Source: Pullilachnospira_A gallistercoris
GTDB taxonomy: Bacteria > Bacillota > Clostridia > Lachnospirales > Lachnospiraceae
NCBI GenBank assembly: GCA_018712125.1
Contig: DVHM01000048.1
Location: 1-63,635 of the forward strand
Length of the DNA stretch: 63,635 bases
Reading direction: 5' to 3'
Position numbers and translations under genes: made by a program. Each line of letters opens with the position of its first letter. Position 1 is the first letter of the stretch. Below, piece after piece: positions 35,623 through 43,013 of this stretch. The notes below the pieces were generated by a model, which saw only the letters and a program-made list of their open reading frames with translations, was not told where the DNA came from and ran no database searches.

Positions 35623-37788
35623 ATGAAGACATTTTTTAAAAAAGTTGGTTCCTTTTTCCGGGGCATCGGTCAGAAGGCCCGACATCTGTTCGGGAAAATC
35701 CCGACGCCGAAGTTTGTTGTCCGCATCAAGGAATCTCCGAAGACCGAGAAATTTTTCGCCTTCATAAATAAGTATTCCCTGGTGGAGCACGTATTTCTCT
35801 CTCTGATCATGTGCTTTGTCCTGGAATGGATGTCCCGCCATTCTTTCCTGGAGGCGATGGGCTTCGTGGTAAATCACACAGGCGCGTACCTTTACAACAG
35901 CTATCTGATCTTCGTGGTGTATTCTCTGGTATATCTGTCCAATCGCCAGACCTTCACCCGCATGATCATCAGCGCTGTTTTTGTGGCTTTAGGCATTACC
36001 AACTGCATCATTCTCCTGAACAGGGTCAGCCCCTTCGGTTTTACCGATATGAACATGATCGGAGATCTTCTGACCATGCAGGGAACCAGTTATTTTACCG
36101 CCCAGCAGGCGGCTCTTGCGGTGGCTGCCATCCTGATTTACGCGATCCTGATGGTCATCCTTTTTATCAAGGGCAAGAAGCAGCGCACCAGAATACCCTA
36201 CCCGCTGAAATACCTCTTCATCATCGCCTGCTTTGTCAGCGTTCCCTTTGTGACCAAGGGGCTCCAGAATGCCGGCGTGATCTCTGCATATTTCGGCAAT
36301 CTGTCCCAGGGATATCTGGACAACGGCTATATTTACGGCTTCGGCACCAGTATGCTCGGCCGGGGAATGTCGCGACCGCTGGGCTATAATGAAAAGAATG
36401 TACAGGACCTGGTGGAGGAAACCTCCCAGGAGACTTCCACCATCGTCGAGGACGAGCGTCCCAATATTGTCGTGGTTCTGCTGGAATCCTTCTTCGATGT
36501 GGCGGAGGCCGATTTCATCCATACCTCCCAGGATCCCACGCCCTATTTCCACTATCTGGAGGATAACTATTCCACCGGACATCTGACGGTGCCTGTGGTC
36601 GGCGCCGGCACCTGCAACTCGGAGTTTGAAGTCCTGACCGGTATGTCCTGCCAGTTCTTCGGGCCGGGAGAGTACCCTCAGAAAACCATCCTGAAACAGA
36701 CCGACTGTGAGAGCTATGCCGACGATCTGAGAAATCTCGGCTACGGATCCCATGTAGTGCACAACAATGGCGGTAATTTCTACAGCCGTGCCAACGCCTT
36801 CTCCATGATGGGCTTCGACACCTTCCAGAGCAAGGAGATGCTGGACATTACCGACTATACGCCCCTGGGCTCCTGGCCCACCGATGATATTCTGGTCGGC
36901 GCCACCATCGATGCCATGGCATCCACCGACACACCGGACTTCATCTACACCATCACGGTGGAAACCCACGGAAATTATCCGACGGAGGATATTCTGGGAG
37001 ATACGGCGGCCATCGATGTGACCTGCGACGGCAAGACGGAGGAACTGACCAACCAGTGGAAATACTATATCAACATGCTCTACAACATGGATGATTTCAT
37101 GCGGGAGTACACGGAAGCCCTGGATGCCACCGGAGAGCCCACGCTGGTCATCTTCTTCGGCGATCATCTTCCCACCATGGGACTGACTGAGGATGAAGTG
37201 GCCACCCACGATCTGTTCCAGACCAAATATGTGACCTGGAACAATTTCGGAATGTCCAAGGAGGATATGGATCTGACCACCTATCAGCTGGTAGCGGAGT
37301 ATCTGGACCGCCTCGGCATTCATGAAGGCACCATGGGACACTACCACCAGTACGAGATGGATCAGGGTGTGAAGGCGGGAAGTCTCGAATACATGCACGG
37401 CCTGGAGCTGCTCCAGTATGACCTGCTCTACGGCAAACGCTATGCCTATAACGGCGTGGATCTCTATCCTGCCACCGATCTGGAGATGGGTGTCAAGGAC
37501 GTGGTCATCGACAGAGCCTACTACTTTAACAACCGACTGTATATTTACGGCGACAACTTTACCAAGTGGAGCGACATCTACGTCAACGGCGAGAAAATTT
37601 CCACCCGCTATGAGAGCGGCCAGGTGCTCTCCACCAGCGCCAGCAACGTGAAAGACGGCGACACCATCGTGGTCAACCAGGTCGGCTCCAGCGATACTAT
37701 CTTCCGAAGTTCCAACGAGTACACCGTCCACGATCCGAACGCGGTTCAGGCGGAAGGCGATGAGGCGAGCGGTGATTCCGAAAGTTGA
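35623..37788 (+). CDS. LTA synthase-family membrane sulfatase/phosphoglycerol transferase
   Basis: 721 residues. The N-terminal third has five membrane segments, and the outer domain has the sulfatase fold: NIVVVLLESFFD with the metal-binding Glu, GAGTCNSEFEVLTGMS with the nucleophile Thr, and VIFFGDHLPTMG with the metal-binding Asp/His. It would transfer glycerol phosphate to a surface glycan or glycolipid. An extra beta-rich C-terminal part of about 100 residues is present (YYFNNRLYIYGDNFTKWSDIYVNGEK). Start chosen by GGAGG ten bases upstream. Its stop codon overlaps the -35 of the next promoter. Confidence 0.88.
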   Translation: MKTFFKKVGSFFRGIGQKARHLFGKIPTPKFVVRIKESPKTEKFFAFINKYSLVEHVFLSLIMCFVLEWMSRHSFLEAMGFVVNHTGAYLYNSYLIFVVYSLVYLSNRQTFTRMIISAVFVALGITNCIILLNRVSPFGFTDMNMIGDLLTMQGTSYFTAQQAALAVAAILIYAILMVILFIKGKKQRTRIPYPLKYLFIIACFVSVPFVTKGLQNAGVISAYFGNLSQGYLDNGYIYGFGTSMLGRGMSRPLGYNEKNVQDLVEETSQETSTIVEDERPNIVVVLLESFFDVAEADFIHTSQDPTPYFHYLEDNYSTGHLTVPVVGAGTCNSEFEVLTGMSCQFFGPGEYPQKTILKQTDCESYADDLRNLGYGSHVVHNNGGNFYSRANAFSMMGFDTFQSKEMLDITDYTPLGSWPTDDILVGATIDAMASTDTPDFIYTITVETHGNYPTEDILGDTAAIDVTCDGKTEELTNQWKYYINMLYNMDDFMREYTEALDATGEPTLVIFFGDHLPTMGLTEDEVATHDLFQTKYVTWNNFGMSKEDMDLTTYQLVAEYLDRLGIHEGTMGHYHQYEMDQGVKAGSLEYMHGLELLQYDLLYGKRYAYNGVDLYPATDLEMGVKDVVIDRAYYFNNRLYIYGDNFTKWSDIYVNGEKISTRYESGQVLSTSASNVKDGDTIVVNQVGSSDTIFRSSNEYTVHDPNAVQAEGDEASGDSES

Positions 37789-37813
37789 CATTTTTTCCGG
37801 AACCTGTTATACT
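37785..37813 (+). promoter_or_regulatory. Promoter for the TPP riboswitch/thiT transcript
   Basis: TTGACA and TATACT with a 17-base spacer, essentially consensus. The -35 overlaps the TGA stop of the LTA-synthase-like gene. The start would be near 37820, about 25 bases before the aptamer. Confidence 0.8.
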
Positions 37814-37843
37814 GCCAGACGTTTGGATAAATAACAGACATGC

Positions 37844-38007
37844 CGCTGGGGGCGCTGTTTTGCTGAGAAAGGAAAATGGGATGTCCGACACCCGTTTCCT
37901 TGACCCTTATCACTTGACCCGGGTAATACCGGCGTAAGGAAGCGTATCAAGAGCAGATCAACAAAAGAATCCTCCTGCGCATGCCAATGCAAAGGAGGAT
38001 CTTTTTT
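37844..38007 (+). promoter_or_regulatory. TPP riboswitch with overlapping terminator/ribosome-site hairpin
   Basis: The aptamer (37844-37944) shows the conserved THI-box blocks: GGGGGCGC...GCTGAGA, then GACCC, then CTTGACCCGGGTAAT and ACCGGCGTAAGGAAG. The platform hairpin pairs ATCCTCCT (37969-37976) with AGGAGGAT (37993-38000) and is followed by C and six T. The 3' arm is also the Shine-Dalgarno of the ATG at 38008, so the same hairpin could terminate transcription or hide the ribosome site. Confidence 0.92.
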
Positions 38008-38030
38008 ATGAGTTTTTTGTCACACCCTAC

Positions 38031-38678
38031 GTGGATGAATACGGAGACACTACATACAATCTCACGGCGGCCGGATACACGGGCCTGGTGCTTCTTCTGA
38101 TTGTTCTGCTGCTGGCGGGCTGCGCCATCTTCGGCGGGAAGAAGAAAATGAACGCCAGACAGCTGGTGTTCTCCGCCATGGCTATTACCCTGGCAACCGT
38201 TACCAGCATGATCAAGCTCTTTGACATGCCCATGGGCGGTTCCGTGACCCTGCTCTCCATGCTCTTTATCGTTCTGGTGGGCTACTGGTACGGTCTGGGC
38301 GGCGGACTGACCGCGGCTTTTGCCTACGGCATCCTGCAGCTGATCATTGACCCCTACATCCTGAGCCTTCCCCAGATGCTGGTGGATTACCTGTTCGCCT
38401 TCGGAGCTCTGGGACTCTCCGGTCTGTTCTCGAATTCGAAACATGGCCTCATCAAAGGATATATCGCCGGTGTCCTCGGACGCTATTTCTTCGCGTTCCT
38501 CTCCGGATGGATTTTCTTCGGCACCTACGCGCCGGAAAACTTCCCCAACGCGGTGGTATACTCCCTGGCCTACAACGGAGCCTATCTGGCTGCGGAAGCA
38601 GTCATCACACTGATCATCATCTCCCTGCCGCCGGTATCCAAGGCTCTGCAGACTGTCAAGCGGCAGGCCACAGAATAG
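38031..38678 (+). CDS. thiT: Thiamine transporter ThiT (ECF S component), start disrupted
   Basis: At least 215 residues with about six to seven membrane helices, including the ThiT core around SMLFIVLVGYWYGLGGGLTAAFAYGILQLIIDPYI. It binds thiamine for an energy-coupling-factor importer; the TPP riboswitch upstream agrees. The expected start, ATG 38008 behind AAAGGAGG, is in another frame. One extra T in the T6 run at 38013-38018 would give MSFFVTPYVDEYGD and join the frames. As written, only a GTG at 38031 without a ribosome site opens this frame. Sequencing error, phase variation or polymerase slippage are all possible. Confidence 0.85.
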   Translation: MDEYGDTTYNLTAAGYTGLVLLLIVLLLAGCAIFGGKKKMNARQLVFSAMAITLATVTSMIKLFDMPMGGSVTLLSMLFIVLVGYWYGLGGGLTAAFAYGILQLIIDPYILSLPQMLVDYLFAFGALGLSGLFSNSKHGLIKGYIAGVLGRYFFAFLSGWIFFGTYAPENFPNAVVYSLAYNGAYLAAEAVITLIIISLPPVSKALQTVKRQATE

Positions 38679-38692
38679 GAGGAAACACAAAC

Positions 38693-38950
38693 ATGAGTTA
38701 CCTGTACAAGACAAAGGGAACCTGCTCCACCCTGATCGAAGTGGAGCTGGACGGCAACATCGTAAAGAACGTAAAATTTACCGGCGGATGCAACGGCAAT
38801 CTCCAGGCCATCCCCAAACTGGTGGAGGGTATGACCGTCGATGAGGTGGAACGCCGCATCAGCGGCATCTCCTGCAACGGCAAAGGCACCTCCTGCGGGG
38901 ATCAGCTGGCCAAAGCCTGTCGGGCAGCCTACGAGGCACAGCAGAAATAA
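38693..38950 (+). CDS. TSCPD-domain (TIGR03905) protein
   Basis: 85 residues, start after AGGAGGAAACACAAAC. The sequence begins MSYLYKTKGTCSTLIEVELDG and has GGCNGNLQAIPKLVEGM and SCNGKGTSCGDQLAKA. It matches the small stand-alone TSCPD proteins of Firmicutes; the domain also ends some vitamin B12-dependent ribonucleotide reductases, where its Cys residues bind metal. Here the TSCPD core reads TSCGD. Function unknown. It lies 14 bases after thiT, probably on the same riboswitch-controlled transcript. Confidence 0.85.
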   Translation: MSYLYKTKGTCSTLIEVELDGNIVKNVKFTGGCNGNLQAIPKLVEGMTVDEVERRISGISCNGKGTSCGDQLAKACRAAYEAQQK

Positions 38951-38958
38951 CGAAAATC

Positions 38959-39540
38959 TTATGCCCGGATGACCGGCTGGAGTTGCCTGCCCGCAAGGGC
39001 AGCCTCCAGCGTCTCCGGAATCAGTTCTGTCTTCGCTATCATAGAAGTTGGCTTCTTCTGCCAGCTGTCCTGACCAAAGGGCACAAAATAGATGTTTTTC
39101 ATGTGCATCAGCGCGCCGATATTTTTGAAATTCACGCCCAGGGCGTCATTGGTGGACACGGAAATGACCAGCGGCCGGCCGTTTCGCATGTGGGCTTTTG
39201 CCGCCATCAGCACTGGCGTGTCGGTAATCCCGGCAGCAAGCTTTGCCAGAGAATTGCCGGTACAGGGCGCGATGATCATGATATCGAAAAGTTTCTTCGG
39301 GCCCACCGGCTCCGCCTGGGCAATGGTGCGGATTCCCTCTTTCCCTGTAATCTCTGTAACCTCCCGCACAAAATCTTTCGCTTTTCCAAAGCGTGTATCA
39401 CACTGCAGCGTCTGATAAGAAAACACAGGCGTCACATCCGCCCCCATCTCCACCAGCCGCCGGAGTTCTCCCTTTATCTTTTCGTGGGTACAGAAAGATC
39501 CGGTAATCCCGAATCCGATCCTATATTTCGAAAAATCCAT
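38959..39540 (-). CDS. dpaB: Dipicolinate synthase subunit B
   Basis: 193 residues, flavoprotein-like fold. MDFSKYRIGFGITGSFCTHEKI and MIIAPCTGNSLAKLAAGITDTPVLMAAKAHMRNGRPLVI are SpoVFB signatures. With DpaA it makes dipicolinic acid in the mother cell late in sporulation. It lies 12 bases after dpaA and ends eight bases from the stop of the convergent TSCPD gene. Ribosome site AAGGAGG. Presence of the pair indicates a spore former that uses SpoVF rather than an EtfA-based route. Confidence 0.95.
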   Translation of the reverse strand: MDFSKYRIGFGITGSFCTHEKIKGELRRLVEMGADVTPVFSYQTLQCDTRFGKAKDFVREVTEITGKEGIRTIAQAEPVGPKKLFDIMIIAPCTGNSLAKLAAGITDTPVLMAAKAHMRNGRPLVISVSTNDALGVNFKNIGALMHMKNIYFVPFGQDSWQKKPTSMIAKTELIPETLEAALAGRQLQPVIRA

Positions 39541-39552
39541 AACTCCTCCTTT

Positions 39553-40374
39553 TTAAAAGGGCATCGCCTGCAGAAGAATCTGCGCGCTCGTCTTTGGGGA
39601 ATAGATCCCCGGAATACCCGGAGTCAGCTTGCAGGGAATTCCCTTCCGTTCACAGTATGCCAGATCACATCCTCCGGGCGCTGAGGCGATATCAATCAGC
39701 GCCGCATCCCGCCGCATTCCGTCGATCTCCTTTTCCCCGATAATCCTGGCCGGAACGGTGTTGATCACGCCGTCCGCGCCCTCCAGCGTCAGTTCTTCCG
39801 CCGCAAGATCCATCACGTCAAATCCGAAGAATCCCGCCAGGGTCAGCGCCCTCTCGCTGCGGGCCGCAACCGTTACCATAGCTCCCAGACAGTAGAGTTT
39901 CTCCGCGATGACTTTCCCGCAGGTGCCAAAACCTGTCACCACAATCCGGGCTCCCTCCACATTGACCGGCATGAGTTTCATCAACTCCGCGATAGCTCCC
40001 TCCGCCGTAGCGATGGCGTTCTTCTTGGCTACCTCCGGGCTTTCCATGAGATCCACCGCCAGAATCCCGGCCTCTTCCAGGGGTTTCTCCCAGTCTTTCG
40101 GGAAAGATCCCCCATAGACCTTCCGAATCCTGTCTCTATGTTTTGCGATTGTCTCAGACAAGAGATCCGTATCGCCGGCCTTTCTCAGCGGAATTGGCAG
40201 AATCAGCGCATCCGCTCTCCAGAGCTTGTTCTCCTTCTCCAAGAGTTCGCGGCTGATACGCCTTCCCTCCCTCAGATCCAGGAGGTACACCTCGTATCCC
40301 TTTTTTTTCAGCATTTCCGACATATATATCTGGCGCATATCCGACGCGATAATCCCGATCATTTCACTATCCAT
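39553..40374 (-). CDS. dpaA: Dipicolinate synthase subunit A
   Basis: 273 residues with an NAD(P)-binding Rossmann fold. The dinucleotide loop is IVVTGFGTCGKVIAEKL near residue 143, and VINTVPARII and IDIASAPGGCD are SpoVFA motifs. It reduces or oxidises the product of dihydrodipicolinate metabolism to dipicolinate together with DpaB. The ATG follows AGGAGG. A sigma-K-like promoter precedes it, as in Bacillus spoVF. Confidence 0.95.
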   Translation of the reverse strand: MDSEMIGIIASDMRQIYMSEMLKKKGYEVYLLDLREGRRISRELLEKENKLWRADALILPIPLRKAGDTDLLSETIAKHRDRIRKVYGGSFPKDWEKPLEEAGILAVDLMESPEVAKKNAIATAEGAIAELMKLMPVNVEGARIVVTGFGTCGKVIAEKLYCLGAMVTVAARSERALTLAGFFGFDVMDLAAEELTLEGADGVINTVPARIIGEKEIDGMRRDAALIDIASAPGGCDLAYCERKGIPCKLTPGIPGIYSPKTSAQILLQAMPF

Positions 40375-40391
40375 AAGCCGCCTCCTTGCTC

Positions 40392-40419
40392 TATTATATG
40401 TATGCCGGCCCTTTTGGTG
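40392..40419 (-). promoter_or_regulatory. Sigma-K-like promoter for dpaAB
   Basis: On the minus strand CACC and CATATAATA are separated by 15 bases, matching the sigma-K pattern mACm-N15/16-CATAnnnTA. It lies 18 bases upstream of the dpaA ATG. No TTGACA-like box is seen at the right spacing. Confidence 0.5.
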
Positions 40420-40436
40420 CTAAGAGGCGATATGGA

Positions 40437-40472
40437 TAAAATAAAAGAATCCTGCCAAAAACAGGATTCTCA
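40437..40472 (-). terminator. Terminator after the 84-residue hypothetical gene
   Basis: On the minus strand AGAATCCTG and CAGGATTCT form a 9-bp stem with a 7-base loop, followed by TTTTATTTTAT. It separates that gene from dpaA. Confidence 0.8.
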
Positions 40473-40506
40473 GCCTATCATGAGTCATTCCGGCAACTTC
40501 CTCTGA

Positions 40507-40761
40507 TCAGTCTTCTTCCGGTGTCCGCAGCTGCTCTGCCAGGCGGCTCTGTGCTTCTTTTACCGTCTCCTCCGGGCCGCATCCGGTCAGATAGAGCAGC
40601 GCGTCATTCCATTCCTCCAGGGACGCCACGTCAGAGGATAGATTCTTTACCTTCTCTGCCAGTTCCTCTCTTCGTCTTTCCGACAGAAAGCGAAGATCTG
40701 AAAGATACGTACAATTCATTTGGCAGGCCAGCACCTGCAATAATTTCCCACCATTCTTCAT
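40507..40761 (-). CDS. Small hypothetical protein, 84 residues
   Basis: I do not recognise a family. The product begins MKNGGKLLQVLACQMNCTYLSDLRFL, is soluble and mostly helical, and carries three Cys residues. The second ATG is preferred: AAAGGA is seven bases upstream of it but only one base from the first. It has a good terminator downstream and lies between dpaA and the broken recombinase on the same strand. Coding looks real because of the ribosome site, the terminator and the absence of any better frame. Confidence 0.6.
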   Translation of the reverse strand: MKNGGKLLQVLACQMNCTYLSDLRFLSERRREELAEKVKNLSSDVASLEEWNDALLYLTGCGPEETVKEAQSRLAEQLRTPEED

Positions 40762-40813
40762 CGTCATGTCCTTTCTGTTCGTCGTCTCTTTTGTAAACCA
40801 CCGATTGCCAAAT

Positions 40814-40846
40814 GCTACATAACTGTTGTTATGTGGCTTTTCTTTT
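40814..40846 (+). terminator. Hairpin with T run next to the recombinase remnant
   Basis: GCTACATAAC and GTTATGTGGC pair over 10 bp with a TGTT loop, then TTTTCTTTTTA on the plus strand. The neighbouring genes are on the minus strand, so there is no obvious plus-strand transcript for it to end. It may be a boundary element of a lost mobile unit or a terminator for antisense transcription. Confidence 0.45.
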
Positions 40847-41504
40847 TAAGAGGACAACATCAGCCCCAGCGCGTCCATACATCGACGATGTTCCGAGCCC
40901 GAAGACATAATATAGACCCGTGTGGTGTTGATGCTGCTGTGTCCAAGCACATCTGCCAGCTTGGCGATATCTTTCTCTACGGCGTAAAAGCACCGGGCAA
41001 AGAGATGGCGGAGATTGTGCGGAAATACCTTCTGCCGCTTTACATCCGCATCCCTGCACAGCGTTTTCATCATCTTCCAGACATTCGACCGATCCAGCGG
41101 CTTGCCGCTTCTTGTCACGAAAACTGGTCCGGCGCAGATACCGGCTTTCCGAATGTATCGCTGCAACGCCCTCTTCAATTTACCGGACAGCAGAATCACG
41201 CGGGTTTTCCCCTTGAGCTGAATGACCGCTTCCCCCTGTCTGACTGCCTCCGCTGTGATATAGCGCAGTTCCGATACCCGTATGCCCGTTCCGCAGATCG
41301 TCTCCAGGAGCAACAGCAGCTTTTCGTTTTTCCTTTGTTTTGCCGCAGCCTCTCCTTATATGCGAGGACCTGTTCCCTTGTGATACTCTCCCCGCCCGCA
41401 TAATGCAAAAACTGCAGGATATCGCGCTGGTACTGCCGACAGGTTGCGATGCTTCTCTCCTGCTGCCTCAGATGATAAATATAATCTTTCCACTTTTCTT
41501 TCAC
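40846..41504 (-). pseudogene. Tyrosine recombinase/integrase, disrupted by internal deletion with frameshift
   Basis: Two overlapping frames together spell one integrase. The N-terminal frame (from 41504) gives a SAM-like core-binding start, MKEKWKDYIYHLRQQERSIATCRQYQRDILQFLHYAGG, up to YKERLRQN. The C-terminal frame (ending 40846) gives KNEKLLLLLETICGTGIRVSEL and carries catalytic Arg (GIRVSEL), HxxR (PHNLRHLF), His (VLGHSS) and Tyr (TRVYIM). Compared with family members about 50-60 residues between the two are missing and the frame changes there (around 41310-41350). It is probably inactive. No matching att repeats or cargo genes are seen. Confidence 0.8.
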
Positions 41505-41532
41505 TACGAGACACCTCCTGTACTTATTTTGT

Positions 41533-41574
41533 GCAAAAGAAAAAGACGCTATGATTTCTCATAACGCCTTTTGC
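41533..41574 (-). terminator. Terminator after map
   Basis: On the minus strand GGCGTTATGA and TCATAGCGTC form a 10-bp stem (with G-U pairs) and a GAAA loop, followed by TTTTTCTTTT. Confidence 0.8.
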
Positions 41575-41620
41575 GTACTCTCCGTATTCTAATTTAGACT
41601 GTTTCAAACAGATGTCCGCC

Positions 41621-42490
41621 TTACCAGGCAATCACTTCCGCTCCGTTCTCCGTCACCAGAACCTGATACTCCCACTGGGCGGAGGGCTTGCCATCCATTG
41701 TGTAGACCTCCCAGCCATTCTCCTGGTCCGTGTAAATCTGCTGAGTCCCCATGTTGACCATGGGCTCGATGGTAAACATCAGTCCGGGCACCAGAAGCAT
41801 CTCCTCGCCCCGTTTGGTGTTGTAGCCTACCCAGGGCTCCTCGTGGAACTCCACCCCGACACCATGACCGCCGATCTCACGCACCACCGTGTAGCCGTTG
41901 GCATGGGCATGTTCGCAGATAGCTGCTCCCACATCCCCGAGAAATCCCCAGGGTTTTACCTGCGCAAGGCCCAGCTCCACGCACTCCTTGGTTACCTGCA
42001 CCAGTTTCCGGTTCTCCTCGCTGACATTTCCCAGACAGAACATCCGGGAAGAATCGGAAAAATAGCCGTTGTATATGGTGGACACATCCACATTGATGAT
42101 ATCTCCATCCTGAAGAATCACATCCTTCGAAGGAATACCGTGACACACCTGATCGTTGATGGAGGTGCAGACACTCTTGGGAAATCCCTCATAATTCAAG
42201 GGGGCCGGTATGCCCCCCATCTCCTTTGTCAGCTGATATACTCTCTGATCGATCTCCTCTGTGCTCATTCCCACATGAATGTGCTCCGCGATATCGTCCA
42301 GAACCGCCACGTTGATCTTGGCGCTCTCCTTTATCCCGGCAATCTGCTCCGGTGTCTTTAACATATCGTGGGTGGGAACAATGTGTCCCAGGTGCGCATA
42401 GTGTTCCATCTTTCGGTCAAATGCCTCGTGACACTGCTTGTATTTCCGCCCGCTGCCGCACCAGCAGGGATCGTTGCGACCAATCTTCAT
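41621..42490 (-). CDS. map: Methionine aminopeptidase with N-terminal SEC-C zinc motif
   Basis: Removes the initiator Met. 289 residues. The first 25 residues are a SEC-C motif (RNDPCWCGSGRKYKQCH), a ribosome/SecA-type zinc tail found on some type I enzymes. The catalytic domain has the metal ligands in NVDVST, FSDSSR, GGHGVG, FTIEPM and QWEYQ, plus the catalytic His in QVCHGIPS. The last ligand motif is usually WEHT; here the His is Tyr while the Glu ligand is kept. It follows yqeY by 46 bases. Confidence 0.94.
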   Translation of the reverse strand: MKIGRNDPCWCGSGRKYKQCHEAFDRKMEHYAHLGHIVPTHDMLKTPEQIAGIKESAKINVAVLDDIAEHIHVGMSTEEIDQRVYQLTKEMGGIPAPLNYEGFPKSVCTSINDQVCHGIPSKDVILQDGDIINVDVSTIYNGYFSDSSRMFCLGNVSEENRKLVQVTKECVELGLAQVKPWGFLGDVGAAICEHAHANGYTVVREIGGHGVGVEFHEEPWVGYNTKRGEEMLLVPGLMFTIEPMVNMGTQQIYTDQENGWEVYTMDGKPSAQWEYQVLVTENGAEVIAW

Positions 42491-42536
42491 CTTCTACTGC
42501 CTTCTTTCTATCCTCCGGGCTGCCCCTGTCGGGGCT

Positions 42537-42977
42537 TTATTTTCCGGTAAGTTTTGCCACCGTCTGATTGATGACCTTTCCGTCGGCCTTGCCCTTCAGC
42601 ATGGGCATAACCGTCTTCATGATCTCTCCCTTGCTGCCCGTTGCCAGGATGTCAGCACAGTTTTCCTTCAGGAAAGCCTCCACCGCCTCGGGGCTCATCA
42701 ACTTCGGCGCGTACTCGGAAATCACGTCGTAGCGGAACTGATACTCCGCTTTCAGATCCTGACGGCTTTCCGGGCAGGAATCGATCTGCTCCTTCGCCGT
42801 CTTCTGCTCCTTCAGAATGACCTGATCCACCAACTCTGCCTTGATGTCATCCCGGCATCCCTGGTCGATAGCCGCTTTCTTTACCGCCGATACCAGAGAG
42901 GAAATGGCCTCCTTCCGGGGCTTATCCTTCGCCTTCATAGCTGCGATCATATCCTTCTGCAGTTGTTCTATCTCCAT
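42537..42977 (-). CDS. GatB/YqeY domain protein
   Basis: 146 residues, MEIEQLQKDMIAAMKAKDKPRKEAISSLVSAVKKAAID. It is the stand-alone helical domain related to the tail of GatB (tRNA-dependent amidotransferase). Such proteins may touch tRNA but have no proven reaction. GSKGEIMKTVMPMLKGKADGKVINQTVAKLTGK is the typical end. Ribosome site AGGAGG. Confidence 0.92.
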   Translation of the reverse strand: MEIEQLQKDMIAAMKAKDKPRKEAISSLVSAVKKAAIDQGCRDDIKAELVDQVILKEQKTAKEQIDSCPESRQDLKAEYQFRYDVISEYAPKLMSPEAVEAFLKENCADILATGSKGEIMKTVMPMLKGKADGKVINQTVAKLTGK

Positions 42978-43013
42978 TTTTCCTAACCTCCTGTCCCCAT
43001 CAAAAGGGAAAAT

